A stretch of 64,000 nucleotides of DNA, taken from NCBI RefSeq assembly GCF_018024495.1, contig NZ_CP071696.1:1488001-1552000 (forward strand). Reading direction: 5' to 3'. The position numbers and the translations under genes are program-made. The notes under the pieces were generated by a model. That model did no database searches, was not told the origin of the DNA, and was given only the letters and a program-made list of their open reading frames with translations. Of the stretch, positions 24,723-32,964 are shown piece by piece. Numbering within the stretch: position 1 is the stretch's first letter; every line of letters starts with the position of its first letter. This stretch comes from Agromyces archimandritae. GTDB lineage: Bacteria; Actinomycetota; Actinomycetes; Actinomycetales; Microbacteriaceae.

Positions 24723-25195
24723 GTACTACCTTTCCTCGAGTTGGATGTGCGAGAACGGCCAGCAGGGGGCGATGCTGGCCGCAGGCATGAGCATATGAAT
24801 CAGTCGAGTAAAAAAGAGGTGCCGATCAGTGCAAAGCCCTCGCTTTGGGGGCGCGGTCCCGGCTGCCTCCGATCCACTGCCGGGCACAGGTTGGGCAGGT
24901 GGATCGGCACGAAGACGCGGATTTTTCATGTTCCGGCAGCCTGATTGCCGCACGCGGCGAACGTCTGATCCAGCGCTGGGGGTCAGGGCAGTTGCTGTCC
25001 CCTGAACGCGTCCGGACGGCGCGGACGCCCCTCGGTCGCACCGGAAGCGGCACGGGCCATCGACGCAGGTCGCGACGTGCACGATGGCAGTTGATAGCGC
25101 GGCCCGCCTTCAGCTGAAGCCCTCACAGGCGCGTCGCCGTCGGCATCCGCACACCGACACGTGCGGGCGCAGCCCCGCGGCCATAGGCTCGGGCC
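24723..25195. other. Intergenic 473 bp, no supported gene
   Basis: Between the surface protein start and the hydrolase start. Short frames exist on both strands but none has a ribosome site plus a recognisable product. A less GC-rich patch near 24785-24825 (ATATGAATCAGTCGAGTAAA) may hold the surface-protein promoter. TAGGCT (25184-25189) at the right end is the likely -10 of the hydrolase. Confidence 0.6.
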
Positions 25196-26014
25196 ATGAC
25201 GCATCTCGCGGTTCCCGGTGCCGAGCTCCGCTTCGAGGTCGACGGGCGCAGCAGCGCGCCGGCGCTGATGATGCTGCCGGCGGGCATCACGAATCTCGGG
25301 ATGTGGGATCCGCAGCTCGGAATGCTCGCCGAGGAGCACTTCGTGGTGCGGATGGACTATCGCGGGCTCGGCGACACGCGCGCCGAACCCGATGCGCCCT
25401 TCGAGCACGCCGACGACATCCGCGCGGTGCTCGACCACCTCGGTATCGCCCGGGCGACGTTCATCGGCGCGAGCTTCGGCGGCAAGCTCGCCCTCGATGT
25501 CGCCGTCGAAACCCCGGAGCGCGTCGCCGGGCTCGTCACGGTCGGTTCGGGGCCGGGCGGGTTCCCGCACGTCGAGATGACGCCGTACGAGGTCGAGGCG
25601 TACCGACGCATCGACGACGCCGAAGAGGCCGGCGACTGGGCGCAGGTCATCGAGCTCGAGGCCGAGCTGTGGGCGGTCGGGCTCGGGCGGGGTGCGGATG
25701 CCGTGAGCCCGCTCTTCCTCGACGAGGTGCGCCGCATGCATCGCGGCAATCTCGACGTCATCGCCTTCGACGCCCCCGAGACGCGCCCTGACCCGCCCGC
25801 CTACGAGCGCGCCGCCTCCCTCGAGATGCCCGTGCTCGCAATGGTCGGCGCGCACGACCTGACGGCGCCGCTCGCCCAGCAGCGCTGGCTCGTCGAGCAC
25901 CTGCCGAATGCGACCGGGTACGTCTTCGGCGGTGCGGCGCACCTGCCGAGCCTCGAGGTGCGCACCGAGTTCGACGCGGTGCTCGCGGACTGGCTGGGTT
26001 CGAACGCGCTCTGA
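25196..26014 (+). CDS. Alpha/beta hydrolase
   Basis: 272 residues. The nucleophile elbow is FIGASFGGKLALD (near residue 91), the acid is in MVGAHDLTAP and the His in VFGGAAHLPS. Arg/Gly-rich YRGLGDTRAEP precedes the cap. TAGGCT ends 6 nt before ATG, so the mRNA is likely leaderless. Similar enzymes include lactonases and esterases; substrate unknown. Confidence 0.85.
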   Translation: MTHLAVPGAELRFEVDGRSSAPALMMLPAGITNLGMWDPQLGMLAEEHFVVRMDYRGLGDTRAEPDAPFEHADDIRAVLDHLGIARATFIGASFGGKLALDVAVETPERVAGLVTVGSGPGGFPHVEMTPYEVEAYRRIDDAEEAGDWAQVIELEAELWAVGLGRGADAVSPLFLDEVRRMHRGNLDVIAFDAPETRPDPPAYERAASLEMPVLAMVGAHDLTAPLAQQRWLVEHLPNATGYVFGGAAHLPSLEVRTEFDAVLADWLGSNAL

Positions 26015-26097
26015 GCGCGCGGCCGCGCGCCTTCGGCCGCGCGGCGCCATCGGAACGCGCGGCGGCATCCACTCAGGAGACGCCATGGAATCGTCAT

Positions 26098-26300
26098 GAG
26101 ACGCCATGGAATCGGAGAAAACCACGGAATCGGATGGAGAGAGCCGGATTCATCCGAATTCGTGGCGATCTCCGGGATGGTGGCAGCGCGGCATCCACTC
26201 GCGAGACACCATAGATTCGGAGAAAACCACGGAATCGGATGGAGAGAGCTGGATTCATCCGAATTCGTGGCGATCACCGGGATGGTGGCGGCGCGGGCGG
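26098..26300. repeat. Two tandem 105-bp units with an internal palindrome (family F)
   Basis: Units starting near 26098 and 26203 are nearly identical. Each contains CCACGGAATCGGATG ... CATCCGAATTCGTGG (26122-26165 and 26227-26270), an imperfect palindrome. They lie between the hydrolase and the duplicated amidotransferase fragment, where no gene is seen. Confidence 0.8.
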
Positions 26301-26313
26301 GCGCGGCAGGGCC

Positions 26314-26678
26314 GCGCCTCAGGCGGCGCGGACCTCGGCGGCGAAGGCCGCCGCGAGCGCGGCGCAGCGGGCGGCGGAGTCGGGTTCGACGGCGCGGGCG
26401 GCATCCACCAGGGAATCGCGGGAGATGCCCTCAGCGGAAAGCGCCGCCTCGTCCCAGCGCAGCAGGTCTTCGGCGCCGGCCTCCGGGTGGAACTGCAGGC
26501 CCCGCACGTGGCGCCCGAGCCGGAACGCCTGGACCTCGCAGGCCGCGCTCGATGCGAGCAGCACGGCGCCCGCCGGCAGCGCGGTGATCATGTCCTGGTG
26601 GTTCTCGATGACGTGCGCGGCCGGCGCGAACGCGCCGATCACGGCGTCGACGGCACCAGCATCCGTCGCGCGGATCTC
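26314..26678. repeat. Left 365-bp direct repeat bounding the island
   Basis: 365 bp match 32168-32532 with about eight mismatches. The first ~250 bp of alignment carry only one; the rest are concentrated toward the gene-internal end. The repeat covers the last ~120 codons of the amidotransferase gene plus 5 bp beyond its stop. Confidence 0.92.
26319..26678 (-). pseudogene. Truncated glutamine amidotransferase (left copy)
   Basis: The C-terminal ~120 codons of the amidotransferase encoded intact at 32173-32964, from EIRATDAG to the stop. The part with the active-site Cys is missing, while HPEAGAED with the catalytic His/Glu is kept. The frame runs on for 14 codons into island DNA (MKRPGFGGGSDLTE), so a short protein could be made, but it cannot be a working amidotransferase. 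Confidence 0.88.
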
Positions 26679-26784
26679 CTCCGTGAGATCAGAGCCTCCA
26701 CCGAACCCAGGGCGCTTCATCGTTCGCGAAAAGCCTCTTTCTAGTGCCTGGGGGCACCGATATCGTTGCCCAGTCAGTCAACAG

Positions 26785-28131
26785 CTACGGCGCAGTTGCG
26801 ACTGCCCAAGTCGGGTTGCCGGCCAACCAGCTGGAGACTGTCTGGAACGTGCCTTCAGTTGCGCACTGGCGACCCGACCAGTCGTACCCCATACATGCTG
26901 ATGATTTGGACGTATCTATCGTGCTGATCACTCCCGTAGCCAGGGCCTGGCCATCGACGATGCGGATGACGGGCCCGCCACTGTCGCCCTGACCATAGAT
27001 CGCCTGAGTGGCGGGCGTCGAGGACTTCACTCGAACTTGATTCTCCCAGCACATATATCCCAGGACACACACCGTGATGTTGCTCTGGGTCACTGTGCCC
27101 CATGTGGTCGCCCCGGAGTAAGCGCCGCTCGGCACGACCTCACTGCCGAGAGCCGCGTAAGCCCACCCCTTGATCGCCGCAAGGTCGCTTGTCATTGGGC
27201 CACCGAGGAACATATAGGGGCCGATGCTTCCAGTCGTCTGGGTGAGTACCATTGTGTCGTGTGCGCCATTCGTATTATTGGCGATTCCGCGGCTACCGTT
27301 TGGCTCCCATCCCCATCCGCCCCTGAAATGCTCTCCCGGATTCCCACAATGTTCGGCGGTAAGCAGAGACCTGCTGAAAGTTGGTGGATTTTCAGGCCGA
27401 AGGACATAGAATGCAGCAGAACAGGTCTGATCGTTCTCACCGTTGATGACCGACCCGCCCATCGCTGGATCGCTACCATTGTAGCGCGTGTAGGCGGCTT
27501 CAATACCGCCAGAGGGTTCGAAGGTCAGCGGATAGTCTGAATCAACGACAGGCGCCGCTCGCAGACGCGCCTGTTCTCCCGTCGAGGCGTCGGTAACGCC
27601 GACAACGATTCCAGAGCCGTCATTTGCAGCAGCGGCCCAACCGACCCCTTTGCCGGCGCCTTCCTTGGCAACACGAGTGGCTTCGGCGCGCAGCTCATCG
27701 CCAGTGAACCTGCTCGGCACGATCTTGTATCCATTTCCATGAAGCTGCACCTCGAGCGCCGCCTCGATCGGTTTCAGATTCCCTCCAGCGATGACCTCGA
27801 TGAGCTTCGTGTCCTTGTTCCACCGGAAAGTCACAATCTCATCACTGAATTCCGAGAGTACGAGTCGGTTCATTGCCTCATTCTGGGCAGTGGTCATCCC
27901 GTCGTCGGGGTACTTGCTGAGGTCGGCGACTTGATGGCCCTCGGGCAGAGTGAAGTCGCTGACCTCGACCACCCTGGTCTGAGAGTCCTTGACTTCCGGA
28001 TGCGATTCGACCTCTGTTGCCACCGATGCGGTGGGAATCCCTAGAACAATCAGGGCTGCAGCTGCGGCGAATATCTCAGGCAGACGCAGCAAGCGAGCAC
28101 CCTTGCTCACGCCAAATCGTTTCGGGTTCAA
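26785..28131 (-). CDS. Secreted S1-family serine protease
   Basis: 448 residues: signal peptide (LPEIFAAAAALIVLGIPTAS), a propeptide-like region, then the catalytic domain. His is in LLTAEHCG, Asp in SDLAAIKGW, Ser in GQGDSGGPVIR. Cys pairs NDQTCSAAFYV/AEHCG and CVLGYMCW suggest disulfides. The start is TTG 28131 with GGGAG upstream. IS630 lies only 22 bp upstream, so the native promoter has been displaced; expression may depend on the IS end. Confidence 0.85.
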   Translation of the reverse strand: MNPKRFGVSKGARLLRLPEIFAAAAALIVLGIPTASVATEVESHPEVKDSQTRVVEVSDFTLPEGHQVADLSKYPDDGMTTAQNEAMNRLVLSEFSDEIVTFRWNKDTKLIEVIAGGNLKPIEAALEVQLHGNGYKIVPSRFTGDELRAEATRVAKEGAGKGVGWAAAANDGSGIVVGVTDASTGEQARLRAAPVVDSDYPLTFEPSGGIEAAYTRYNGSDPAMGGSVINGENDQTCSAAFYVLRPENPPTFSRSLLTAEHCGNPGEHFRGGWGWEPNGSRGIANNTNGAHDTMVLTQTTGSIGPYMFLGGPMTSDLAAIKGWAYAALGSEVVPSGAYSGATTWGTVTQSNITVCVLGYMCWENQVRVKSSTPATQAIYGQGDSGGPVIRIVDGQALATGVISTIDTSKSSACMGYDWSGRQCATEGTFQTVSSWLAGNPTWAVATAP

Positions 28132-28153
28132 GACGTTCTCCCATTCAGGTCTA

Positions 28154-29275
28154 GTGTCGCGTGTCGTTAGTTCCTAACTGGTTGGTTGGTTGGGAGGATT
28201 GGGTATGGCGAATTCTCCGGCTCCCGCGTTGCGTCTTTTCGAGGGCGATGAGTCCAAGCTGCGTGGCTGGCTCAGGTCGACGACGGTGTCCGCGGGGGCT
28301 GTGAAGCGGGCCCGGATCGTGCTGCTGGCCTCTGAAGGCGTTGCGAATACTCGGATCAGCGAGCTCGCGGACGCGAGTGTGGTGACGGTGCTGAAATGGC
28401 GTAGCCGGTACGCGGAGCAGGGTCTGGCGGGTTTGCGTGATGCGGAGCGGACTGGCCGTCCGCGTCGTCTTGATCATGCGGACATCGTGGCGGCGACGCT
28501 GACTCCGCCACCGAAGAAGCTCGGTGTGACGCACTGGTCGTCGCGGTTGCTGGCGTCGCACTTGAAGGTCGGGAACGCGACGGTAGCCAGGGCGTGGCGG
28601 GAGTACGGGGTACAGCCGTGGAAGTCGGAGACGTTCAAGTTCTCCACCGACCCGGAGCTGGTCGGCAAGGTCACCGACGTCGTCGGGCTCTATCTGGCGC
28701 CGCCGGAGAACGCGGTCGTGCTCTGCGTGGACGAGAAGTCCCAGATCCAGGCACTGGACCGCACCGCGCCGATGCTGCCGATGCGGATCGGGGATGCCGA
28801 GAAACGCACCCACGACTACAAACGCCACGGCACCACGACGCTGTTCGCCGCGCTGGAGATCGCGACCGGGCACGTCACCGGTGCGGTGAAACCGAAGCAT
28901 CGCCGGCAAGAGTTCCTATCGTTTCTTCGGCAGATCGACCGCGCCTACCCCGACGTCCCGCTGCACCTGGTGATGGACAACTACGCCACCCACAAGACCC
29001 CGGAAGTGAAGGCCTGGCTTCGCCAGCACCCGCGGTTCCATGTCCATTTCACGCCGACCTCGGGATCCTGGCTGAACCTCGTCGAGGTCTGGTTCGGGAT
29101 CATCGACAAACAGGCCATCCGCCGCGGCATCTTCACCTCCGTGAAGGACCTCAACGCGAAGATCCGGCAATTCATCACCGGCTGGAACGACCGGAAACAC
29201 CCCTTCGTCTGGACCAAGACTTCCGAGCAGATCCTCACGAAAGCCAACCGTCAACCAACTTCCGGAACACGACAC
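28154..29275 (+). mobile_element. IS630-family insertion sequence (1122 bp)
   Basis: The ends read GTGTCGCGTGTCG on the left and, inverted, GTGTCGTGTTCCG on the right. Each is bordered by a TA (28152-28153 and 29276-29277), the target dinucleotide of this family. It contains one transposase gene. Confidence 0.85.
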
Positions 29276-29278
29276 TAG
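28205..29278 (+). CDS. IS630-family transposase
   Basis: 357 residues from ATG 28205 (GGAGG 7 nt upstream). The N-terminal HTH (SELADASVVTVLKWRSRYAE) is followed by the DDE domain: CVDEKSQIQALDR, LVMDNYATHKTPEV, and PTSGSWLNLVEVWFGIID. It appears intact. Its TAG stop is made of the TA target duplication plus the next flanking G, so the element carries no stop codon of its own. Confidence 0.92.
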   Translation: MANSPAPALRLFEGDESKLRGWLRSTTVSAGAVKRARIVLLASEGVANTRISELADASVVTVLKWRSRYAEQGLAGLRDAERTGRPRRLDHADIVAATLTPPPKKLGVTHWSSRLLASHLKVGNATVARAWREYGVQPWKSETFKFSTDPELVGKVTDVVGLYLAPPENAVVLCVDEKSQIQALDRTAPMLPMRIGDAEKRTHDYKRHGTTTLFAALEIATGHVTGAVKPKHRRQEFLSFLRQIDRAYPDVPLHLVMDNYATHKTPEVKAWLRQHPRFHVHFTPTSGSWLNLVEVWFGIIDKQAIRRGIFTSVKDLNAKIRQFITGWNDRKHPFVWTKTSEQILTKANRQPTSGTRH

Positions 29279-29489
29279 CTAGAGCACGGGTCTCGCTCAG
29301 GTCTGAACCTGAAACTAGCAACAAACCTGAAAGAGTCGCTCCCCCCAAAGTGGGCGGCTTGTGCTATCTGTGCTGGGGATGTCATAGTTCGCCTCCTGCG
29401 AAGAGCGTGCGTTGCTGGCAGTTGGCTCGGATGCGGTGCCCACGGGCGATGAGGCCCGGACGTCCGCACCGTCGCACGGAACGCATCGC

Positions 29490-29654
29490 ATGGGGCGAGA
29501 TCCTCGCGACTCCACCGTCGCCGCAGCCATGCTCGACCGACTCCTACACCGCAGCGTCGTCATCACCCTCGACGGCGCCTCCTATCGGCTCCGCCACCAC
29601 ACCACCGCAGCAAACGAACTCCGCCACGCCACCACCGACACCAACCTGCGCTAA
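29490..29654 (+). pseudogene. IS21-family IstB ATPase, C-terminal remnant
   Basis: Only the last ~55 residues remain: STVAAAMLDRLLHRSVVITL, DGASYRLRHH and a stop at 29654. This matches the end of IstB helper ATPases. The Walker motifs and IstA are missing. Confidence 0.7.
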
Positions 29655-29703
29655 CGTGACCCCGCGACCTGAGGAACTTCGATGAGCAACTACGAGGAAA
29701 ACC

Positions 29704-31195
29704 GGCTCTGCGCAGTCTGGGTGGGGGCGGGTGAGTTTGGCGGGCGTGTTGTGGCGTGGTGAGGCGGGTCGAGGTCCGGAGGATCGGTAGCGACCAAACT
29801 GCCTGTCTGTCCGGAGACCTCGACCCGTGCCCGATGCTACCCACTGCGCTGATGCGCGCCCAGGTTCCTCTGCTGCTTACTGTGATCGTTGCGACCTGCT
29901 CGTCGGGCTCGACGGGCTCCGCGTCACCGGGGTCGAGCACCGCAGTGACGGTGTACTCGTCATCGATGTCGAGTCGCCGCCGGGGCCGGTGGGCTGCCCG
30001 GGGTGCGGGGTGGTCGCGGAATCGGCGGGACGGAAGGCACTTGTTCTGAAGGACGCCCCGATGGGCACTCGGCCGGTGCGGGTGAGGTGGCGAAAGCGCC
30101 GCTGGCGGTGTCGCCAGGACGGATGCGAGGTGCGCGCGTTCACGGAGCAGAACCCGGCTGTTGCCGCCCCGAACGCGATCTTGACGGCCCGCGCGGTGGC
30201 CTGGGCGGTGACGCAGATGCGACGTGAGAACGCGTCGGTGCGCGGTGTCGCTCGGCAGCTGCGGGTCGCGTGGGGCACCGTCTGGACGCACGTGGAAGCC
30301 GAGTTGCAGCGGCGCGAGAAAGACCCGGGCCGGTTCGATGGCGTCGAGGTGCTCGGCGTGGACGAGCACCTCTGGCACCACGTCTCCACCAAGCCCGTCG
30401 CCGAGGGCGGCCGAGGCCCGAAAGAACTGACCGGGATGGTCGATCTCACCCGCGACGCGTCCGGTCACGTCAGGGCGCGGCTGCTCGATCTGGTGCCGGG
30501 CCGGTCCTCGAAGGCATACGCCGACTGGATCAAGGAACGCACGCCGGAGTTCCGGACCGGCGTCAAGATCGCCGCTCTTGACCCGTTCGCCGGATACAAG
30601 AAGGCCCTCGACGACGAGCTCGACGATGCCACCGCTGTGCTGGATGCGTTCCACGTCGTCAAGCTCGGCACCGCTGCGGTTGACGAGGTCCGCCGCCGAG
30701 TCCAGCAGGACACCCTCGGACACCGCGGCCGCAAGGGCGACCCGCTCTACGGGATCCGCAACATCCTCCGCGCCGGAAGAGACCGACTCACCGACAAGCA
30801 AAGGAGCCGACTCGAAACCGCGTTCGCCCGACAGGAAGAGCACATCGAGGTCGAAGTCGCCTGGCACGCCGCTCAGCAACTCCGCGACGCCTACAAGCAC
30901 CCAGACCTCACGGAGGGACGCAAGATCGCGCTGGCCGTTCTCGGATCATTCCCCTCGTGCCCGATCCCGGAGATCGCCCGGCTCGGGAAGACACTGAACC
31001 AGTGGCGTGACGCATTCCTCGCGTACTGGGCGACGAACCGGTCATCCAACGGTGGCACCGAAGCCGTGAACGGACTCATCGAGCTCGCCCGCCGGGTCGC
31101 CCGCGGATTCCGCAACTACGACAACTACAGACTCAGAATGCTCCTCATCGCCGGCGGCCTCGATACCCCCGCCCCCACCTAAAATCCGAAGAGCC
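29704..31195 (+). mobile_element. ISL3-family insertion sequence with 8-bp target duplication (1492 bp)
   Basis: The left end starts GGCTCTGCG and the right end, inverted, GGCTCTTCG; both are followed inward by GGTGGGGGCGGG. GGAAAACC flanks both sides (29696-29703 and 31196-31203), a perfect 8-bp duplication typical of ISL3, which suggests a recent insertion. Removing it rejoins the reading MSNYEENQ of an IS3-type gene start. Confidence 0.92.
29827..31182 (+). CDS. ISL3-family transposase
   Basis: 451 residues. An N-terminal zinc ribbon (YCDRCDLL, CPGCGVV, RCRQDGC) and HTH (SVRGVARQLRVAWGTVWTHV) are followed by the transposase domain: GVDEHLWHH, ALDPFAGYKKALDD, LDAFHVVKL, and the terminal SNGGTEAVNGLIELARRVAR. 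It looks intact. Start GTG 29827 has no clear ribosome site. Confidence 0.92.
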   Translation: MPDATHCADARPGSSAAYCDRCDLLVGLDGLRVTGVEHRSDGVLVIDVESPPGPVGCPGCGVVAESAGRKALVLKDAPMGTRPVRVRWRKRRWRCRQDGCEVRAFTEQNPAVAAPNAILTARAVAWAVTQMRRENASVRGVARQLRVAWGTVWTHVEAELQRREKDPGRFDGVEVLGVDEHLWHHVSTKPVAEGGRGPKELTGMVDLTRDASGHVRARLLDLVPGRSSKAYADWIKERTPEFRTGVKIAALDPFAGYKKALDDELDDATAVLDAFHVVKLGTAAVDEVRRRVQQDTLGHRGRKGDPLYGIRNILRAGRDRLTDKQRSRLETAFARQEEHIEVEVAWHAAQQLRDAYKHPDLTEGRKIALAVLGSFPSCPIPEIARLGKTLNQWRDAFLAYWATNRSSNGGTEAVNGLIELARRVARGFRNYDNYRLRMLLIAGGLDTPAPT

Positions 31196-31203
31196 GGAAA
31201 ACC

Positions 31204-31424
31204 AGTGAGCGCCATCAGCGCCAGGTGGCGAGGTAGTCCGCCGTGGAGACGAACTGGCGAACCTCTTCCTGTTTGTCGAGGACCACAAGGACGCCTACGG
31301 CGCGGAGCGGTTGTCCGAGATCGCGAGGTCATCGTTCCACGCATGGCTGACTGCCGTGCCGGGACGAGCCGCTCCGATGAGGCAGGTGCGCGCGCTGGAA
31401 TCGCTGCCCGTATCAACAGCCCTC
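31204..31424 (+). pseudogene. IS3-family OrfB remnant interrupted by ISL3
   Basis: ATG at 29682 reads MSNYEEN up to the ISL3 insertion. On the right side LFLFVEDHKDAYGAERLSE, IARSSFHAWLTAVPGRAA and, in another frame, AGIAARIN resemble the N-terminus of IS3-type OrfB transposases. Frameshifts and an early stop show it was already decaying. The call rests on pattern similarity alone. Confidence 0.5.
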
Positions 31425-32096
31425 GGTGAACTCTGTTCCCATCGAGAACAGCTGTTCAGCGGCACGAGGCTGCATCGCGTCCTCGACCGTCCAGCCGTCG
31501 TCGGTCCAGGAGAGCCTGTACATCGATGAGACGCGGAAAGTCGAGTGCAGAGCACCCCCGACCACGATACCCATGCCAACCGAAACCACGGCCCCGTCGT
31601 ACGAGTACGACTCAAGGTTCCAGACTCCGGGCACAGTCGACAGATGGAACTCCGTCCCATTCGGCACGAGCCCGTCCGATAGATTGGGTTCACCCTCCAG
31701 ATACGACACAAGGTCGTAGCTCGATCCCGGTGAGATCACGGCTGCTTGCAGCTGCAGTGCTTCACCCGGTGCCGGCACCGGGTATTGCTCAGCCCAGCGA
31801 CCGAACGATGCCGCAAACTCGACTGCGCCGGTACCGGTGCGGGGTGCTTCGGCTTGGGCCGCGAGTACCATTGCGGCGTCGCGCGAATCTCCTCCAGAAC
31901 ACCCAATCGGAAGCTGATCTTCTTTCGGAGGCGGAGTCACATTTGATGGCGTGCCAATAAGGATGGGTGGCACCAGCTCTTGATTTCCAATGGCGTACCA
32001 GACGCCACCGGTGACAACGAGGGCGGCTAGGGCAACAGCGCTTGCAGCAATCAAAGGCCGCTGTCTCCAGGGGTGTCGCCGCCCTTCGGCCCGCAT
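31413..32096 (-). CDS. Membrane-anchored protein, likely from a conjugative element
   Basis: 227 residues from ATG 32096. A short basic N-terminus, one membrane helix (LIAASAVALAALVVTGGVWY), then IGTPSNVTPPPKEDQLPIGC and a ~150-residue extracellular domain ending GTEFTEGC. Proteins of this layout occur in actinobacterial integrative conjugative elements, after a very small membrane protein as here. Function unknown; the element's transfer genes are otherwise absent. Confidence 0.6.
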   Translation of the reverse strand: MRAEGRRHPWRQRPLIAASAVALAALVVTGGVWYAIGNQELVPPILIGTPSNVTPPPKEDQLPIGCSGGDSRDAAMVLAAQAEAPRTGTGAVEFAASFGRWAEQYPVPAPGEALQLQAAVISPGSSYDLVSYLEGEPNLSDGLVPNGTEFHLSTVPGVWNLESYSYDGAVVSVGMGIVVGGALHSTFRVSSMYRLSWTDDGWTVEDAMQPRAAEQLFSMGTEFTEGC

Positions 32097-32104
32097 CCAG
32101 CGGC

Positions 32105-32167
32105 CTATCCGAACAGGGCGAGGGTCTCGCCGATGATCATGCACACCACGGCGATGATGATATCAGT
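32105..32167 (-). pseudogene. Small membrane ORF cut at the island's right end
   Basis: The last ~20 codons of a hydrophobic small protein (IIIAVVCMIIGETLALFG, stop at 32105) run directly into the right 365-bp repeat. Its 5' part is missing, so the island boundary was made by a break inside this gene. Confidence 0.55.
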
Positions 32168-32532
32168 GCGCCTCAGGCGGCGCGGACCTCGGCGGCGAAA
32201 GCCGCCGCGAGCGCGGCGCAGCGGGCGGCGGAGTCGGGTTCGACGGCGCGGGCGGCATCCACCAGGGAATCGCGGGAGATGCCCTCAGCGGAAAGCGCCG
32301 CCTCGTCCCAGCGCAGCAGGTCTTCGGCGCCGGCCTCCGGGTGGAACTGCAGGCCCCGCACGTGGCGCCCGAGCCGGAACGCCTGGACCTCGCAGGCCGC
32401 GCTCGATGCGAGCAGCACGGCGCCCGCCGGCAGCGCGGTGATCATGTCCTGGTGATTCTCGATGACGTGCGCGGCCGGCGCGAGGGCGCCGATCACGGCG
32501 TCGGCTGCACCGGCATCCGTCGCACGGATCTC
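32168..32532. repeat. Right 365-bp direct repeat bounding the island
   Basis: The partner of 26314-26678. Here it is the 3' end of the complete amidotransferase gene. The match stops abruptly after GGATCTC at 32532. Confidence 0.92.
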
Positions 32533-32964
32533 GGTCGCGCCGCGCTCGGGCATGCCATGGGCGGCGCGCACCTGCCCGCCGGCGACGTCGGCGAGGAGCT
32601 GCCCGCCGAGGCAGATGCCGAGCGTCGGCAGGTCGGCGGCGATCGCCTCGGCCGCGAGCGCACGCTCCGCGGCGAGCCAGGGGGCGCGGGCGAGGTCGTC
32701 GGGCATGAATCCGCCGCCGAGCATGACGAGGCCCGCATACCCGGCGATGGATGCCGGCAGGCCGTCGGCCCCGTGCCGCACCTCGAGGTCGAGGCCGGCC
32801 TCTTCGAGCCAGCCGGCGAGGCGGCGCGGCCCGCTCGACGGGCTGTTCTGCACGACGAGCACGCGGGGCGGCGCAGCGGATGCCGCGGCGCGCCCCTCCG
32901 AGGCTGCGGCGCAAGCGCCCGCGCCCGCGGCAGCGCCGCCCGCGGCATCCACACCCGCGCTCAC
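32173..32964 (-). CDS. Class I glutamine amidotransferase-like protein
   Basis: 263 residues. The catalytic Cys is in LGICLGGQ and the His/Glu in LQFHPEAGAED; VLVVQNSPSSGPRRLAGWLE starts the domain at ~residue 34 after an Ala-rich leader. GTG 32964 overlaps the stop of the M19 dipeptidase (GTGA), so it is the last gene of that operon. It resembles stand-alone GMP-synthase-like amidotransferases and gamma-glutamyl-compound hydrolases. Fitting the operon, it could remove glutamyl groups, but this is inference. Confidence 0.83.
   Translation of the reverse strand: MSAGVDAAGGAAAGAGACAAASEGRAAASAAPPRVLVVQNSPSSGPRRLAGWLEEAGLDLEVRHGADGLPASIAGYAGLVMLGGGFMPDDLARAPWLAAERALAAEAIAADLPTLGICLGGQLLADVAGGQVRAAHGMPERGATEIRATDAGAADAVIGALAPAAHVIENHQDMITALPAGAVLLASSAACEVQAFRLGRHVRGLQFHPEAGAEDLLRWDEAALSAEGISRDSLVDAARAVEPDSAARCAALAAAFAAEVRAA

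Larger units (their letters stand above)
26679..32167. mobile_element. Accessory island (~5.5 kb) between the 365-bp repeats
   Basis: Contents in order: S1 protease, IS630-family element, IstB remnant, ISL3-family element inside an IS3-family remnant, a membrane protein like those of conjugative elements, and a cut-off small membrane ORF touching the right repeat. GC content is lower than in the flanks. No integrase is present. It looks like a decayed integrative element that restored the host gene on entry. Confidence 0.75.

Noticed and set aside
24826-25053. A small Cys-containing ORF (CRSTCPTCARQW) on the minus strand
   Set aside because: No ribosome site, no family match, and overlapping frames of equal quality; not supported as a gene.
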